Source: Actinomycetes bacterium (GTDB lineage Bacteria; Actinomycetota; Acidimicrobiia; Acidimicrobiales; RAAP-2). Taken from it: 8,271 nt of DNA. Under the pieces are notes generated by a model. It was not told the origin of the DNA. It saw only the letters and a program-made list of their open reading frames with translations, and ran no database searches. Shown here one piece after another: positions 1 through 5,639 of this stretch; position 1 is the first letter of the stretch, and each line of letters starts with the position of its first letter. Where the stretch lies: contig JAKAZC010000111.1 of the NCBI GenBank assembly GCA_021826655.1, positions 1 to 8,271 of the forward strand, written 5' to 3'. A program made the translations under genes and the position numbers.

Positions 1-134
1 ACCCCGCCGGTGACGAAGGGATAGGTGCCCTCGGTCGTGAGGAGGACGTCGACGTCGGACCGCTCGCGGTCCGAGGCGCGCTCGACGGACCTCCCGTGGG
101 TCGGCAGTCGCGTGGACAGGAGAGTGGGGTTCAC
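1..134 (-). CDS. pelF: PelF-type GT4 glycosyltransferase, N-terminus only (cut by window edge)
   Basis: The reverse strand is open from a GTG at 134 to base 1 and gives 44 full codons. After about 26 poorly conserved residues it reads SDVDVLLTTEGTYPFVTGGV. This matches the start of PelF-family glycosyltransferases, where a first beta strand runs into 'EGTYP(F/Y)VxGGVSxW', the nucleotide-sugar-binding loop of the GT-B fold. PelF is the cytosolic UDP-sugar-using enzyme that makes the Pel exopolysaccharide chain, normally working with the membrane protein PelG. The start lies 8 bases after the stop of the TPR-like gene, so the two are probably co-transcribed and perhaps translationally coupled. 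No good Shine-Dalgarno is visible, and the GTG is the only usable start before the conserved block. The family call rests on one short, characteristic motif; the polymer made cannot be inferred. About 90% of the gene lies outside the window. Confidence 0.72.
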   Translation of the reverse strand, partial: MNPTLLSTRLPTHGRSVERASDRERSDVDVLLTTEGTYPFVTGG

Positions 135-142
135 GGCACGGC

Positions 143-949
143 TCAGACCACGTCGTGGCTGGGCAGGAGACCTCGGAGTCGCTCCAGCCAGCCGGCGCGT
201 TGGTCCGTGCCGTCGTCGGTCGCCTCCGGCGGCAGGGGCCCGATCGGCTGGATGCCGACCGTGGTCGTCGGGGAGTCGACGTCCGCGCTGCGTCCGCCGA
301 CCGGTCTGTTCCGGTCGCCCCCGCCGTCGGCCCCGGACCGGGAGACCGCCGCCGCCCCGTCGTGGCGAAAGGGAATGCCGGTGGCGCCGGCCATCATGTC
401 GTCATCGGCCCGGAGCACCGAATCGATGGCCTGTGCCCGACGGAGTCCCGTTGTGGCGACATGCAGGTTCTGGACGTTGAGGAAGCACTTCGCCGCCATC
501 ACCGCGGACTCGCGGATGAAGGGTAGCGGGGTCCGCGGATCCTCGGAGACGCGCAGGTACTCCCGGCCGGCCAGGCGCATCCAGTGGTCCGACCCGTCGA
601 GATTCCCCGACTCGCGCGCGGCCAGCGCAGCCTGCCGAAAGGCGATGGCGGCGCGCTGTGGCGCGTCCGCGATCGTCCGTTCGGCCTCTTCGAGGAACAG
701 GGACTCCGCCCGCTCGAACTCATGGGCATGGAATGCGGTGATCGCCGCTTCGAAGAGCGTGGTGTCTCCGTCCTCGATCTCGAGGTCGGCCTCGACCGCC
801 TCGTCGGGGTCAGGAGGTGTCGCGTCGGATGGCGCAGCGTCCCATGGCCCGCGGCCATCGGGGTCGCGCCCGCTCCCGGTGGTGTCCTCGCACGGCAGTG
901 CTGTCCGGACTGTGGCGCCGAGCGTGTCCATAGCGGATGGATCGACCAT
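143..949 (-). CDS. TPR-like helical protein upstream of pelF, function unknown
   Basis: This 268-aa protein has no signal peptide or membrane segment, so it is probably cytosolic. Residues 1-60 are acidic, Pro/Gly/Asp-rich and likely disordered. Residues 63-178 form amphipathic helices with TPR/alpha-SNAP-like spacing: LFEAAITAFHAHEFERAESL, then RAAIAFRQAALAARESGNLD, then AAKCFLNVQNLHVATTGLRR. Residues 185-250 are a Gly/Asp-rich linker, followed by a short amphipathic tail, GWLERLRGLLP. TPR domains usually mediate protein-protein contacts. In known Pel systems PelE carries a TPR region and its gene precedes pelF, so this could be a soluble counterpart; that is inference from position and fold only. 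The start is ATG 949, with ATG 931 as an alternative; neither has a clear ribosome binding site. The frame is open upstream to 1046 without another plausible start. The gene is well formed, unlike the broken gene directly upstream. Confidence 0.75.
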   Translation of the reverse strand: MVDPSAMDTLGATVRTALPCEDTTGSGRDPDGRGPWDAAPSDATPPDPDEAVEADLEIEDGDTTLFEAAITAFHAHEFERAESLFLEEAERTIADAPQRAAIAFRQAALAARESGNLDGSDHWMRLAGREYLRVSEDPRTPLPFIRESAVMAAKCFLNVQNLHVATTGLRRAQAIDSVLRADDDMMAGATGIPFRHDGAAAVSRSGADGGGDRNRPVGGRSADVDSPTTTVGIQPIGPLPPEATDDGTDQRAGWLERLRGLLPSHDVV

Positions 950-974
950 TGTGCAAGGGATCTTGAGGTATTCG

Positions 975-1001
975 CCGGACCGGGTCCGGGTCCGTGTCCG
1001 G
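975..1001. repeat. hyphenated palindrome with GGGTCC repeats before the TPR gene
   Basis: Bases 975-989 form a perfect 7-bp inverted repeat, CCGGACC-G-GGTCCGG. A second GTCCGG at 996-1001 can also pair with the left arm, and GGGTCC occurs twice in tandem. The element sits about 26 bases upstream of ATG 949, between the decayed gene and the TPR gene. It could be an operator or an mRNA structure. In DNA this GC-rich it could also be chance. Confidence 0.3.
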
Positions 1002-1740
1002 ATGACGACAGGGGCGCGTCGGCCGCCGACCCGTGGAAGGCTGCGTCAACGAACGCGAAGACCCCCGTCCGACGCCACCGGCCAGTACCCGTTCCCGTCG
1101 GGCGTCGGGGCCCGGTGTTCGATCGGCGCATCGCGTGACGAACCGAGCGATGACCCGTGGTTCGGTGCGGCGCCGTGGGCCGACACTCCTCCGAACGCGT
1201 CCACCGACCAGCGACCCCGGCCGTCGGCCATGGAGGTGATGCCGGTTGTCGGCACCGCCAGGGGGGGGTCACCGGAAACGGCGCCAGCGACACCGGTGCC
1301 CCGACGAGCTGCCGGACCCCGCCGAAGGCGTGGTCGGCACACCCCGCAGTCCATGCCGCACGTTCGAGCTGCCAGTTCCCGGAGGCGTCCGGGAAGTTCG
1401 TCCCGCCACCCGCTCCGCCCGTGGCACCGTACGAGGAGAGGAAGGGAACCTGGACGGGTCCGTCGCACGGTCCGTCGGGGCCCGCGCACTCGACGGCGGT
1501 ATCCCCCGTAGATGGCGGTGTTCCAGGCGCCGGTGGAGAACGGCAAGAAGTACGTACCGCCGGCATCCACCGTCTGGGGCTTCTCGATCGTGGTCTCGAA
1601 CGGATAGTGCACGGTGTCCTTCACCTCCAGCCGGTGGGGCCGAGCGACGGGGGTGATCCCGTCCGGGTCGGGCGCGTCGCCGCCGAACGCCGGGAGGCAC
1701 AGGTGAGCACGATGATCGAGGCACGCCGAACCCTGCCCAT
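1000..1740 (-). pseudogene. frameshifted secreted/lipoprotein gene with GYWxVASDGG-type repeats
   Basis: No single frame holds this gene, but joining two frames gives a coherent protein. From ATG 1740 (GAGG about 10 bases upstream) comes MGRVRRASIIVLT, a short signal-like start. From 1699 the frame shifts to CLPAFGGDAPDPDGITPVAR and on to TGAWNTAIYG. At a 5-base run (1503-1507) it shifts back to DTAVECAGPDGPCDGPVQVP and SSYGATGGAGGGTNFPDASG. At an 8-base run (1261-1268) it shifts again to LAVPTTGITSMADGRGRWSV and APTPDGNGYWPVASDGG. At a further 5-base run (1062-1066) it shifts to VFAFVDAAFHGSAADAPLSS. The last parts match the 'GYWLVASDGGVFAFGDAxFHGS' repeat I recall from secreted actinobacterial proteins. 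A Cys directly follows the hydrophobic start, so a lipobox (L-T-x-C) is possible. The 3' end is undefined because all three frames stay open past 949. Four breaks here, with none in about 6 kb of neighbouring genes, favour true decay over sequencing error. The role of the N-terminal domain is unknown. Confidence 0.68.
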
Positions 1741-1871
1741 CAGGGGGGACCTCGCCGTCCTCGGCCGGTCCGCCCCGCCGCCCGGGAGGATGCCTGCTAG
1801 ACCCGAGGTACCACCGGGCACCGTGGACCGAGGTGTTCCGGATCCCGCCCTGCGACGACGAGGAGCACGCC
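1741..1871. promoter_or_regulatory. divergent intergenic region, promoters not resolved
   Basis: These 131 bases separate the leftward broken secreted-protein gene from the rightward CrtC-like operon, so promoters for both directions are expected here. I see no convincing -35/-10 pair. The notable structure is an imperfect hairpin: GGT-A-CCAC (1807-1814) pairs with GTGGACC (1823-1829) around an 8-base loop, with A1810 bulged out. CCGAGGT also occurs twice (from 1803 and from 1828). Either could be a regulator site, but nothing in the sequence proves it. Confidence 0.3.
1860..1865 (+). promoter_or_regulatory. ribosome binding site fixing the 1872 start
   Basis: GAGGAG lies 6 bases before ATG 1872. 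This is the best Shine-Dalgarno in the left half of the window. It selects this ATG over the in-frame upstream start at 1833, which has no such site. Confidence 0.7.
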
Positions 1872-2816
1872 ATGTCCGACCCGAACCCACACGCTGTCGA
1901 CCCGTCCGACGAAGAGCGCCACGACCCGTCCGACGACCCGCTGTGGAACGAGTCGCACTACCTCGATTTCGTGTCCGGCGACGGTGACCTGTCCGGCTAC
2001 GCGCGGATCGGGCTCTACCCCAACCTGGGTGTGACCTGGTGGACCACGACGGTGGTGGGCCGGGGCCGGCCCCTGGTGGCATCGATCGCCTACGACCTCC
2101 CGGTCGCCCCCCGACCGGGGCTCGGGTTGGACGCAGCCGGGCACGTGATCGACGGCGTGGTGGCCCGGCCGCTCGACTCCTTCCGGCTGACCGCGTCCGT
2201 ACCGGCCGTGTCGTACGACGATCCGGCCGACGTCTACAGGGCCGCCGCAGGCTCGGCCACCACCCTCGACATCGACCTCAGCTGGTCGACCGACGGCGTC
2301 CCTTACCACTACGACGTGACTACCCGCTACGAGATCCCCTGTCTGGTCGGAGGATCGGTGACGGTCGACGGCGAACGCCTCGGTGTCGAGGGACACGGGC
2401 AACGCGACCACTCGTGGGGCGTGCGCGACTGGTGGGCGTTCACCTGGTGCTGGTTCGCGGGGCGGCTGGACGACGGGACGCGCGTCCACGGGGCCGACAT
2501 CCGGATCCCCGGGTCCCGGATCCCCTTCGGGTACGTCCAGCATTCCGACGGGGTCGTGGTGCCCGTGACCGGACTCGACGTCACCGAGGTCCTGGGTGCC
2601 GAGGGGCTCCCGACGTCCGCCCGGGCCCGGATCGACCCAGTCGGGCTGGACCTCGCCATCGAGCCCGTGGACTTCGGGCCGCTGTTGCTGACCGCGACCG
2701 ACGGACGGGTCAGTCGGTTCCCTCGGGCGATGGCCCGGTTCATTGCGGCCGACGGGCGCACCGGGACCGGGTGGATCGAGTGGAATCAGCCCGAGACCGC
2801 GCCCGAGGGGCGGTAA
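1872..2816 (+). CDS. CrtC/DUF7064-7065-like lipocalin-fold protein
   Basis: This 314-aa protein has no signal peptide. Its hallmark is GHGQRDHSWGVRDWW at residues 174-188, followed by TWCWFAGRLDDGTRVHG (191-207) and, near the C-terminus, GWIEWNQP (300-307). I recognise the GQRDHSWGVRDW block from actinobacterial proteins annotated as DUF7064/DUF7065 or hydroxyneurosporene-synthase-like (CrtC/AttH superfamily). That fold is two lipocalin-like beta barrels binding hydrophobic molecules. CrtC proteins hydrate carotenoid double bonds, and the His/Asp/Arg cluster here could be catalytic. No carotenoid genes are nearby, so the substrate is more likely another lipid, terpenoid or steroid (inference). 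Residues 1-25 are polar, acidic and probably flexible. The start is ATG 1872. The thioesterase begins 10 bases after the stop, and an LLM oxidoreductase follows, so this is probably the first gene of a three-gene operon. Confidence 0.78.
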   Translation: MSDPNPHAVDPSDEERHDPSDDPLWNESHYLDFVSGDGDLSGYARIGLYPNLGVTWWTTTVVGRGRPLVASIAYDLPVAPRPGLGLDAAGHVIDGVVARPLDSFRLTASVPAVSYDDPADVYRAAAGSATTLDIDLSWSTDGVPYHYDVTTRYEIPCLVGGSVTVDGERLGVEGHGQRDHSWGVRDWWAFTWCWFAGRLDDGTRVHGADIRIPGSRIPFGYVQHSDGVVVPVTGLDVTEVLGAEGLPTSARARIDPVGLDLAIEPVDFGPLLLTATDGRVSRFPRAMARFIAADGRTGTGWIEWNQPETAPEGR

Positions 2817-2826
2817 CCTCCCGGTC

Positions 2827-3264
2827 GTGCGCCTCTCGCTCCAGCCGTCGCTCGACGCCACCGACTACCGCTTCACCCACATGCTGCGGACCCGGTTCGC
2901 CGAAACCGACGCCATGGGAATCATCCACCACGGCGCCTTTCCAGCCTACCTCGAGGAGGCCCGAGCGACGATGCTCCGCGAGGCGGGGTATCCGTACGAC
3001 GAGGTCCGGGCGGGCCGCGACGGTGTCGACTTCGCCGTCCTCGAGCTCTACATCCGGCACCGACGTCCGCTGCGCTTCGACGACGAGGTGGGGATCCACG
3101 TGCTGGTCGACGCGCTGACCCGTACCACCTTCCAGGTCGGCTACCTGCTGGAAGTCCGCGGCGAGGCCCGGGCCACCGCGGTGACGGTCCACGGGGCTGT
3201 CGACGGAGCAGGGCGGCCGTCGCGCATGCCGGCGTTCCTGCGCGACCTGGTCGGTGTCCGGTAG
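2827..3264 (+). CDS. YbgC/FadM-type hotdog acyl-CoA thioesterase
   Basis: This 145-aa protein is the usual size for a single hotdog-fold thioesterase of the 4-hydroxybenzoyl-CoA thioesterase (YbgC/FadM) family. It hydrolyses acyl- or aryl-CoA thioesters and normally works as a cytosolic tetramer. The signature RTRFAETDAMGIIHHGAFPA spans residues 21-40. D28 corresponds to the catalytic Asp, and H34-H35 lie in the usual 'GxxHHxxY' position before helix alpha-1 (YLEEARATML). The strands VLELYIRHRRPLRFDDEV and TFQVGYLLEV complete the fold. GTG 2827 is chosen because the first beta strand (YRFTHMLRTRF) needs the residues before Met19; a longer in-frame extension to 2743 would overlap the upstream gene. 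GAGGGGCGG lies about 15 bases upstream, which is rather far. The partners suggest it releases the acid from a CoA-linked intermediate; specificity cannot be read from sequence. Confidence 0.88.
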   Translation: MRLSLQPSLDATDYRFTHMLRTRFAETDAMGIIHHGAFPAYLEEARATMLREAGYPYDEVRAGRDGVDFAVLELYIRHRRPLRFDDEVGIHVLVDALTRTTFQVGYLLEVRGEARATAVTVHGAVDGAGRPSRMPAFLRDLVGVR

Positions 3265-3268
3265 GGCC

Positions 3269-4183
3269 GTGCGGGTCTCCTACGGATTGCCCACCCACCG
3301 GGTCGACTGCGGCGAGGAATTCCTGGCCCCCGGGGCCATCGGCGACCTGGCAGCGGCGGCCGAGGCCGCCGGCTTCGCCGCCGTGTACACCACGGACCAC
3401 CCGTTCCCGGGAGACGACTGGCTCGCCCGCGGCGGACACCATGCCCTCGATCCGCTGGTCGCTCTGTCGTTCGCCGGGGCGGCCACCTCGCGGGTGCTGC
3501 TGCACACCAACCTCCTCATCCTCGCCTACCGGAACCCGTTCCTGGCGGCCAAGGGGATCTCCACCCTCGATGTGCTGAGTGGCGGCCGCACGGTCATCGG
3601 GCTCGGCGCGGGTTATCTCGAGCCCGAGTTCGAGGCGCTGGGCGCCCCGTTCGCCGAGCGAAACGACCGGATGGACGAGGCCCTCGCTGCCCTCGACGCG
3701 GCGTGGTCGGGGGAGAGTGTCGCGTTCGAGGGGACCGGGTACCGGGCGCCCGGGAACACCATGCTTCCCCGACCACGCCAGCGTCCCCGGCCACCACTGT
3801 GGATCGGGGGGAACAGCCGTCGGGCGATCCGCAGGGCCGTCGAGGTCGCCGACGGGTGGAGCCCGTTCCCCAACCCGGCGCGATTCGCGGCACGGACCCG
3901 GACCGCCCCGCTCGAGACGGCCGCCGACCTGGCCCATTCGCTCGAGTACGCGCGGTCCCACGCGGCCGAGGTGGGCCGGACGGAGCCCCTGACCATCTGC
4001 TTCATCCCCGAGGGATTGTCGATGGGCGCGGGTCCGCTCGACGAGGAGCGGGTCCTGGTCTCCATCCGCGAGATGGAGGCCATCGGCGTCGGGTGGGTCA
4101 GCGTCGCCCTCCCCGGCGACACCCGTGACGCGCAGCTGGCGGCGATCGACTCCTTCGGCCGGTCGGTGCTGGCCGCCGTCTGA
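3269..4183 (+). CDS. LLM-class (F420-dependent-type) oxidoreductase, TIGR03619-like
   Basis: This 304-aa TIM-barrel protein belongs to the luciferase-like monooxygenase superfamily, whose members use F420 or FMN. It opens with VRVSYGLPTHRVDCG (first strand). It carries the family core LILAYRNPFLAAKGISTLDV (84-103), SGGRTVIGLGAGYLEPEFEA (104-123) and PLWIGGNSRRAIRRAVEVAD (176-195), then GWSPFPNP. This arrangement is typical of probable F420-dependent reductases of mycobacteria and Acidimicrobiia rather than true luciferases. The substrate is unknown. The start is ambiguous: GTG 3269 fits the family N-terminus and lies 4 bases after the thioesterase stop; GTG 3254, five codons earlier, would overlap that stop. 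Neither has a strong ribosome binding site, so translational coupling to the thioesterase is likely. It is probably the last gene of its operon, since a stem-loop follows 11 bases after the stop. Confidence 0.86.
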   Translation: MRVSYGLPTHRVDCGEEFLAPGAIGDLAAAAEAAGFAAVYTTDHPFPGDDWLARGGHHALDPLVALSFAGAATSRVLLHTNLLILAYRNPFLAAKGISTLDVLSGGRTVIGLGAGYLEPEFEALGAPFAERNDRMDEALAALDAAWSGESVAFEGTGYRAPGNTMLPRPRQRPRPPLWIGGNSRRAIRRAVEVADGWSPFPNPARFAARTRTAPLETAADLAHSLEYARSHAAEVGRTEPLTICFIPEGLSMGAGPLDEERVLVSIREMEAIGVGWVSVALPGDTRDAQLAAIDSFGRSVLAAV

Positions 4184-4194
4184 CCGGTGGACGC

Positions 4195-4219
4195 CCGCGG
4201 CCCACTCCCCGGGTCGCGG
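4195..4219 (+). terminator. candidate U-less terminator hairpin
   Basis: CCGCGGCCC (4195-4203) pairs fully with GGGTCGCGG (4211-4219), with one G-U wobble, around a 7-base loop. It begins 11 bases after the LLM gene stop and ends before the probable nhaA promoter. No T-run follows, so it would be a tail-less terminator of the kind proposed for actinobacteria. A 9-bp stem in DNA this GC-rich could be chance. Confidence 0.4.
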
Positions 4220-4231
4220 ACGTGGAGTCGG

Positions 4232-4237
4232 TACCCT
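4232..4237 (+). promoter_or_regulatory. nhaA: possible -10 element (TACCCT) for nhaA
   Basis: TACCCT fits the actinobacterial TAnnnT -10 consensus, in the context GGTACCCTGGGTA, and lies 65 bases upstream of ATG 4303. No recognisable -35 hexamer is present. If real, it places the transcript start downstream of GTG 4222 and so argues against that codon as the nhaA start. Confidence 0.33.
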
Positions 4238-4302
4238 GGGTAGGTGGGTATGCCACGTTGAGTCGATCGGACCATGGCTCCCGGGGTGGGGCCGTCTCCC
4301 GT

Positions 4303-5523
4303 ATGTTCCGGTCCGACGTAGCCGGCGGGTGGGTGCTGGTCCTCGCCGTCGCCGTGGCCCTGGTCTGGGCGAACGGCCCGTGGTCGTCCACCTACGCCTC
4401 GACCTGGCTGCACCCGACCCACGTCGGCGGCCGGGCCTTCCAGGACTTCACCACCGTGCGGAACTGGGTCAACGGTGCCCTCATGGCCGTGTTCTTCCTG
4501 GTGGTCGGGCTGGAGATCGGGCGGGAGCGCAGGCGGGGCGATCTGGCCGACACCCGCACCGCAGTCGTCCCCGTCGCCGGGGCACTCGGCGGCATGGTCG
4601 GTGCCGGCCTGGTCTACGCCGCGGTCGCCCACGGCGGGCCGGGGTCGTCGGGCTGGGGAATTCCCATGGCCACCGACATCGCCTTCGCGCTGGGCGCCCT
4701 GGCGCTGCTCGGGCGGCGCGTGCCGGCCGGACTGCGCGTCCTCCTGCTGACGCTCGCCGTAGCCGACGACATCGGCTCGGTGGTCGTACTCGGGGTGTTC
4801 TACTCCTCGAGGAGCTACCTGCCCGCCCTGGCCGCCGCCGTCGCGCTCGTGCTGCTGCTCGTCGCCCTCCGACGGTGGACCGGACCGTCCACCGTCGCCG
4901 CCCTGGTGGGCGGGGTGGTGCTGTGGCTCCTTCTGGCGGCCGGCGGTGTGGAACCGGCACTCGCCGGTGTGGCTGCGGGTGTCCTGGTGCCGGGGGCGGG
5001 CAGGGCGGCCACCTCGTGGCGTCGGGGGGGAACCGCCGCCACCGCCGACGATCCCGCTGCCCGGCTCGAGGACCGGCTTGCGCCGTGGTCCGCCTTCGTG
5101 GTCCTGCCGCTGTTCGCGGTGGCCAACGCCGGCATCACCTTCCACACCGGCATCCTCGACCCACCCGGTGCCACCGCCGTGTTCGTCGGCGTGGGACTGG
5201 CGCGGGTGGCGGGCAAACTCGCCGGCATCACCACTGCCAGCCTGCTCGCCGTACGTCTCGGCCTGGGGCGCCTGCCCGACGGGGTCCGGTGGCGCCATGT
5301 CGCGGGCGGAGCGGCAGTGGCCGGAATCGGGTTCACCGTGCCGCTGCTCGTCGCCGAGTTGGCCTTCGTGCACGACCCGCCATTGGTGACCGCCGCCGAA
5401 CTCGGGCTGTTCGCCGGGTCGGCAGCCGCGTTCGCGGTGGGCGCGGCGGTCCTGGTTTGGGCCGGACCCGACGACGCCCCGACCGGGACCCCGACCGACG
5501 GGCCCCCGCCCGTCACGTGGTGA
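4303..5523 (+). CDS. nhaA: Na+/H+ antiporter NhaA
   Basis: This 406-aa inner-membrane antiporter has about 11-12 hydrophobic segments, and its length is normal for NhaA. It exports Na+ or Li+ in exchange for protons. The key residues are present: the Asp of ATDIAFALGALALLG at 125, the DD pair of LAVADDIGSVVVL at 155-156, and Lys305 in VAGKLAGI. These match E. coli D133, D163/D164 and K300. E71 in FFLVVGLEIGRE matches E78, the cytoplasmic pH-sensing region. The C-terminal 17 residues are a Pro/Thr/Gly-rich tail. ATG 4303 begins MFRSDVAGGWVLV, the usual NhaA start just before helix 1. An in-frame GTG at 4222 would add 27 residues without family support and lies upstream of the putative -10 element; a TTG at 4258 is also possible. 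It is probably transcribed separately from the LLM operon upstream. Confidence 0.95.
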   Translation: MFRSDVAGGWVLVLAVAVALVWANGPWSSTYASTWLHPTHVGGRAFQDFTTVRNWVNGALMAVFFLVVGLEIGRERRRGDLADTRTAVVPVAGALGGMVGAGLVYAAVAHGGPGSSGWGIPMATDIAFALGALALLGRRVPAGLRVLLLTLAVADDIGSVVVLGVFYSSRSYLPALAAAVALVLLLVALRRWTGPSTVAALVGGVVLWLLLAAGGVEPALAGVAAGVLVPGAGRAATSWRRGGTAATADDPAARLEDRLAPWSAFVVLPLFAVANAGITFHTGILDPPGATAVFVGVGLARVAGKLAGITTASLLAVRLGLGRLPDGVRWRHVAGGAAVAGIGFTVPLLVAELAFVHDPPLVTAAELGLFAGSAAAFAVGAAVLVWAGPDDAPTGTPTDGPPPVTW

Positions 5524-5544
5524 CCGGTGAGGCCCGGCGAACCG

Positions 5545-5550
5545 TATGCT
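5545..5550 (+). promoter_or_regulatory. possible -10 element (TATGCT) for the peroxiredoxin gene
   Basis: TATGCT fits TAnnnT and sits 89 bases before ATG 5640, in the 116-base gap after nhaA. The -35 region is not recognisable. If used, the transcript leader would contain the hairpin at 5588-5613. Confidence 0.28.
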
Positions 5551-5587
5551 GCGTGCAGCGGCGGGTCCGCCGTTCCCACCGGACCCT

Positions 5588-5613
5588 CCGACGACCGGCT
5601 TTCGGATCGTCGG
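5588..5613 (+). repeat. stem-loop in the peroxiredoxin leader
   Basis: CCGACGA-CCG (5588-5597) pairs with CGG-A-TCGTCGG (5603-5613) around the loop GCTTT. This gives a 10-bp stem with A5606 bulged. It ends 14 bases before the ribosome binding site of the peroxiredoxin gene. It could be an mRNA leader structure, a regulator-binding inverted repeat, or a terminator for nhaA. No T-run follows, which weakens the last option. Confidence 0.45.
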
Positions 5614-5627
5614 GGAACCACCACTCC

Positions 5628-5633
5628 AGGAGA
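5628..5633 (+). promoter_or_regulatory. ribosome binding site fixing the 5640 start
   Basis: AGGAGA is spaced 6 bases from ATG 5640. It is a strong Shine-Dalgarno and sets the peroxiredoxin start, although the same reading frame is open far upstream, through nhaA. Confidence 0.75.
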
Positions 5634-5639
5634 GCGACC

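Noticed and set aside
96..1511. Long plus-strand open frame (471 codons) opposite the left genes
   Set aside because: Its product is Arg/Ser/Pro-rich without domain-like order. The minus strand here holds a PelF motif, TPR-like helices and recognisable repeats, so this is a GC-rich shadow.
1000..1740. Programmed ribosomal frameshifting as the explanation for the broken gene
   Set aside because: Four shifts within about 700 bases are needed, and no slippery heptamer with a conserved downstream structure is evident. Decay or indel error is simpler.
1797..2861. 354-codon minus-strand frame opposite the CrtC-like gene
   Set aside because: It has no recognisable motif and is rich in Val/Gly/Arg/Pro, while the plus strand has the GQRDHSWGVRDW motif and a good ribosome binding site.
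4222..4302. N-terminal extension of NhaA from GTG 4222
   Set aside because: The 27 extra residues have no family counterpart, and a likely -10 element (4232-4237) lies downstream of that GTG.
3613..5373. 586-codon minus-strand open frame
   Set aside because: It lies opposite the LLM gene and nhaA, both with clear catalytic motifs. Its Gly/Arg/His-rich, low-complexity translation is typical of an antisense frame.
4125..5639. The peroxiredoxin frame stays open far upstream, suggesting a much longer protein
   Set aside because: The extension is the out-of-frame reading of nhaA. A strong AGGAGA site and the family N-terminus place the start at 5640.
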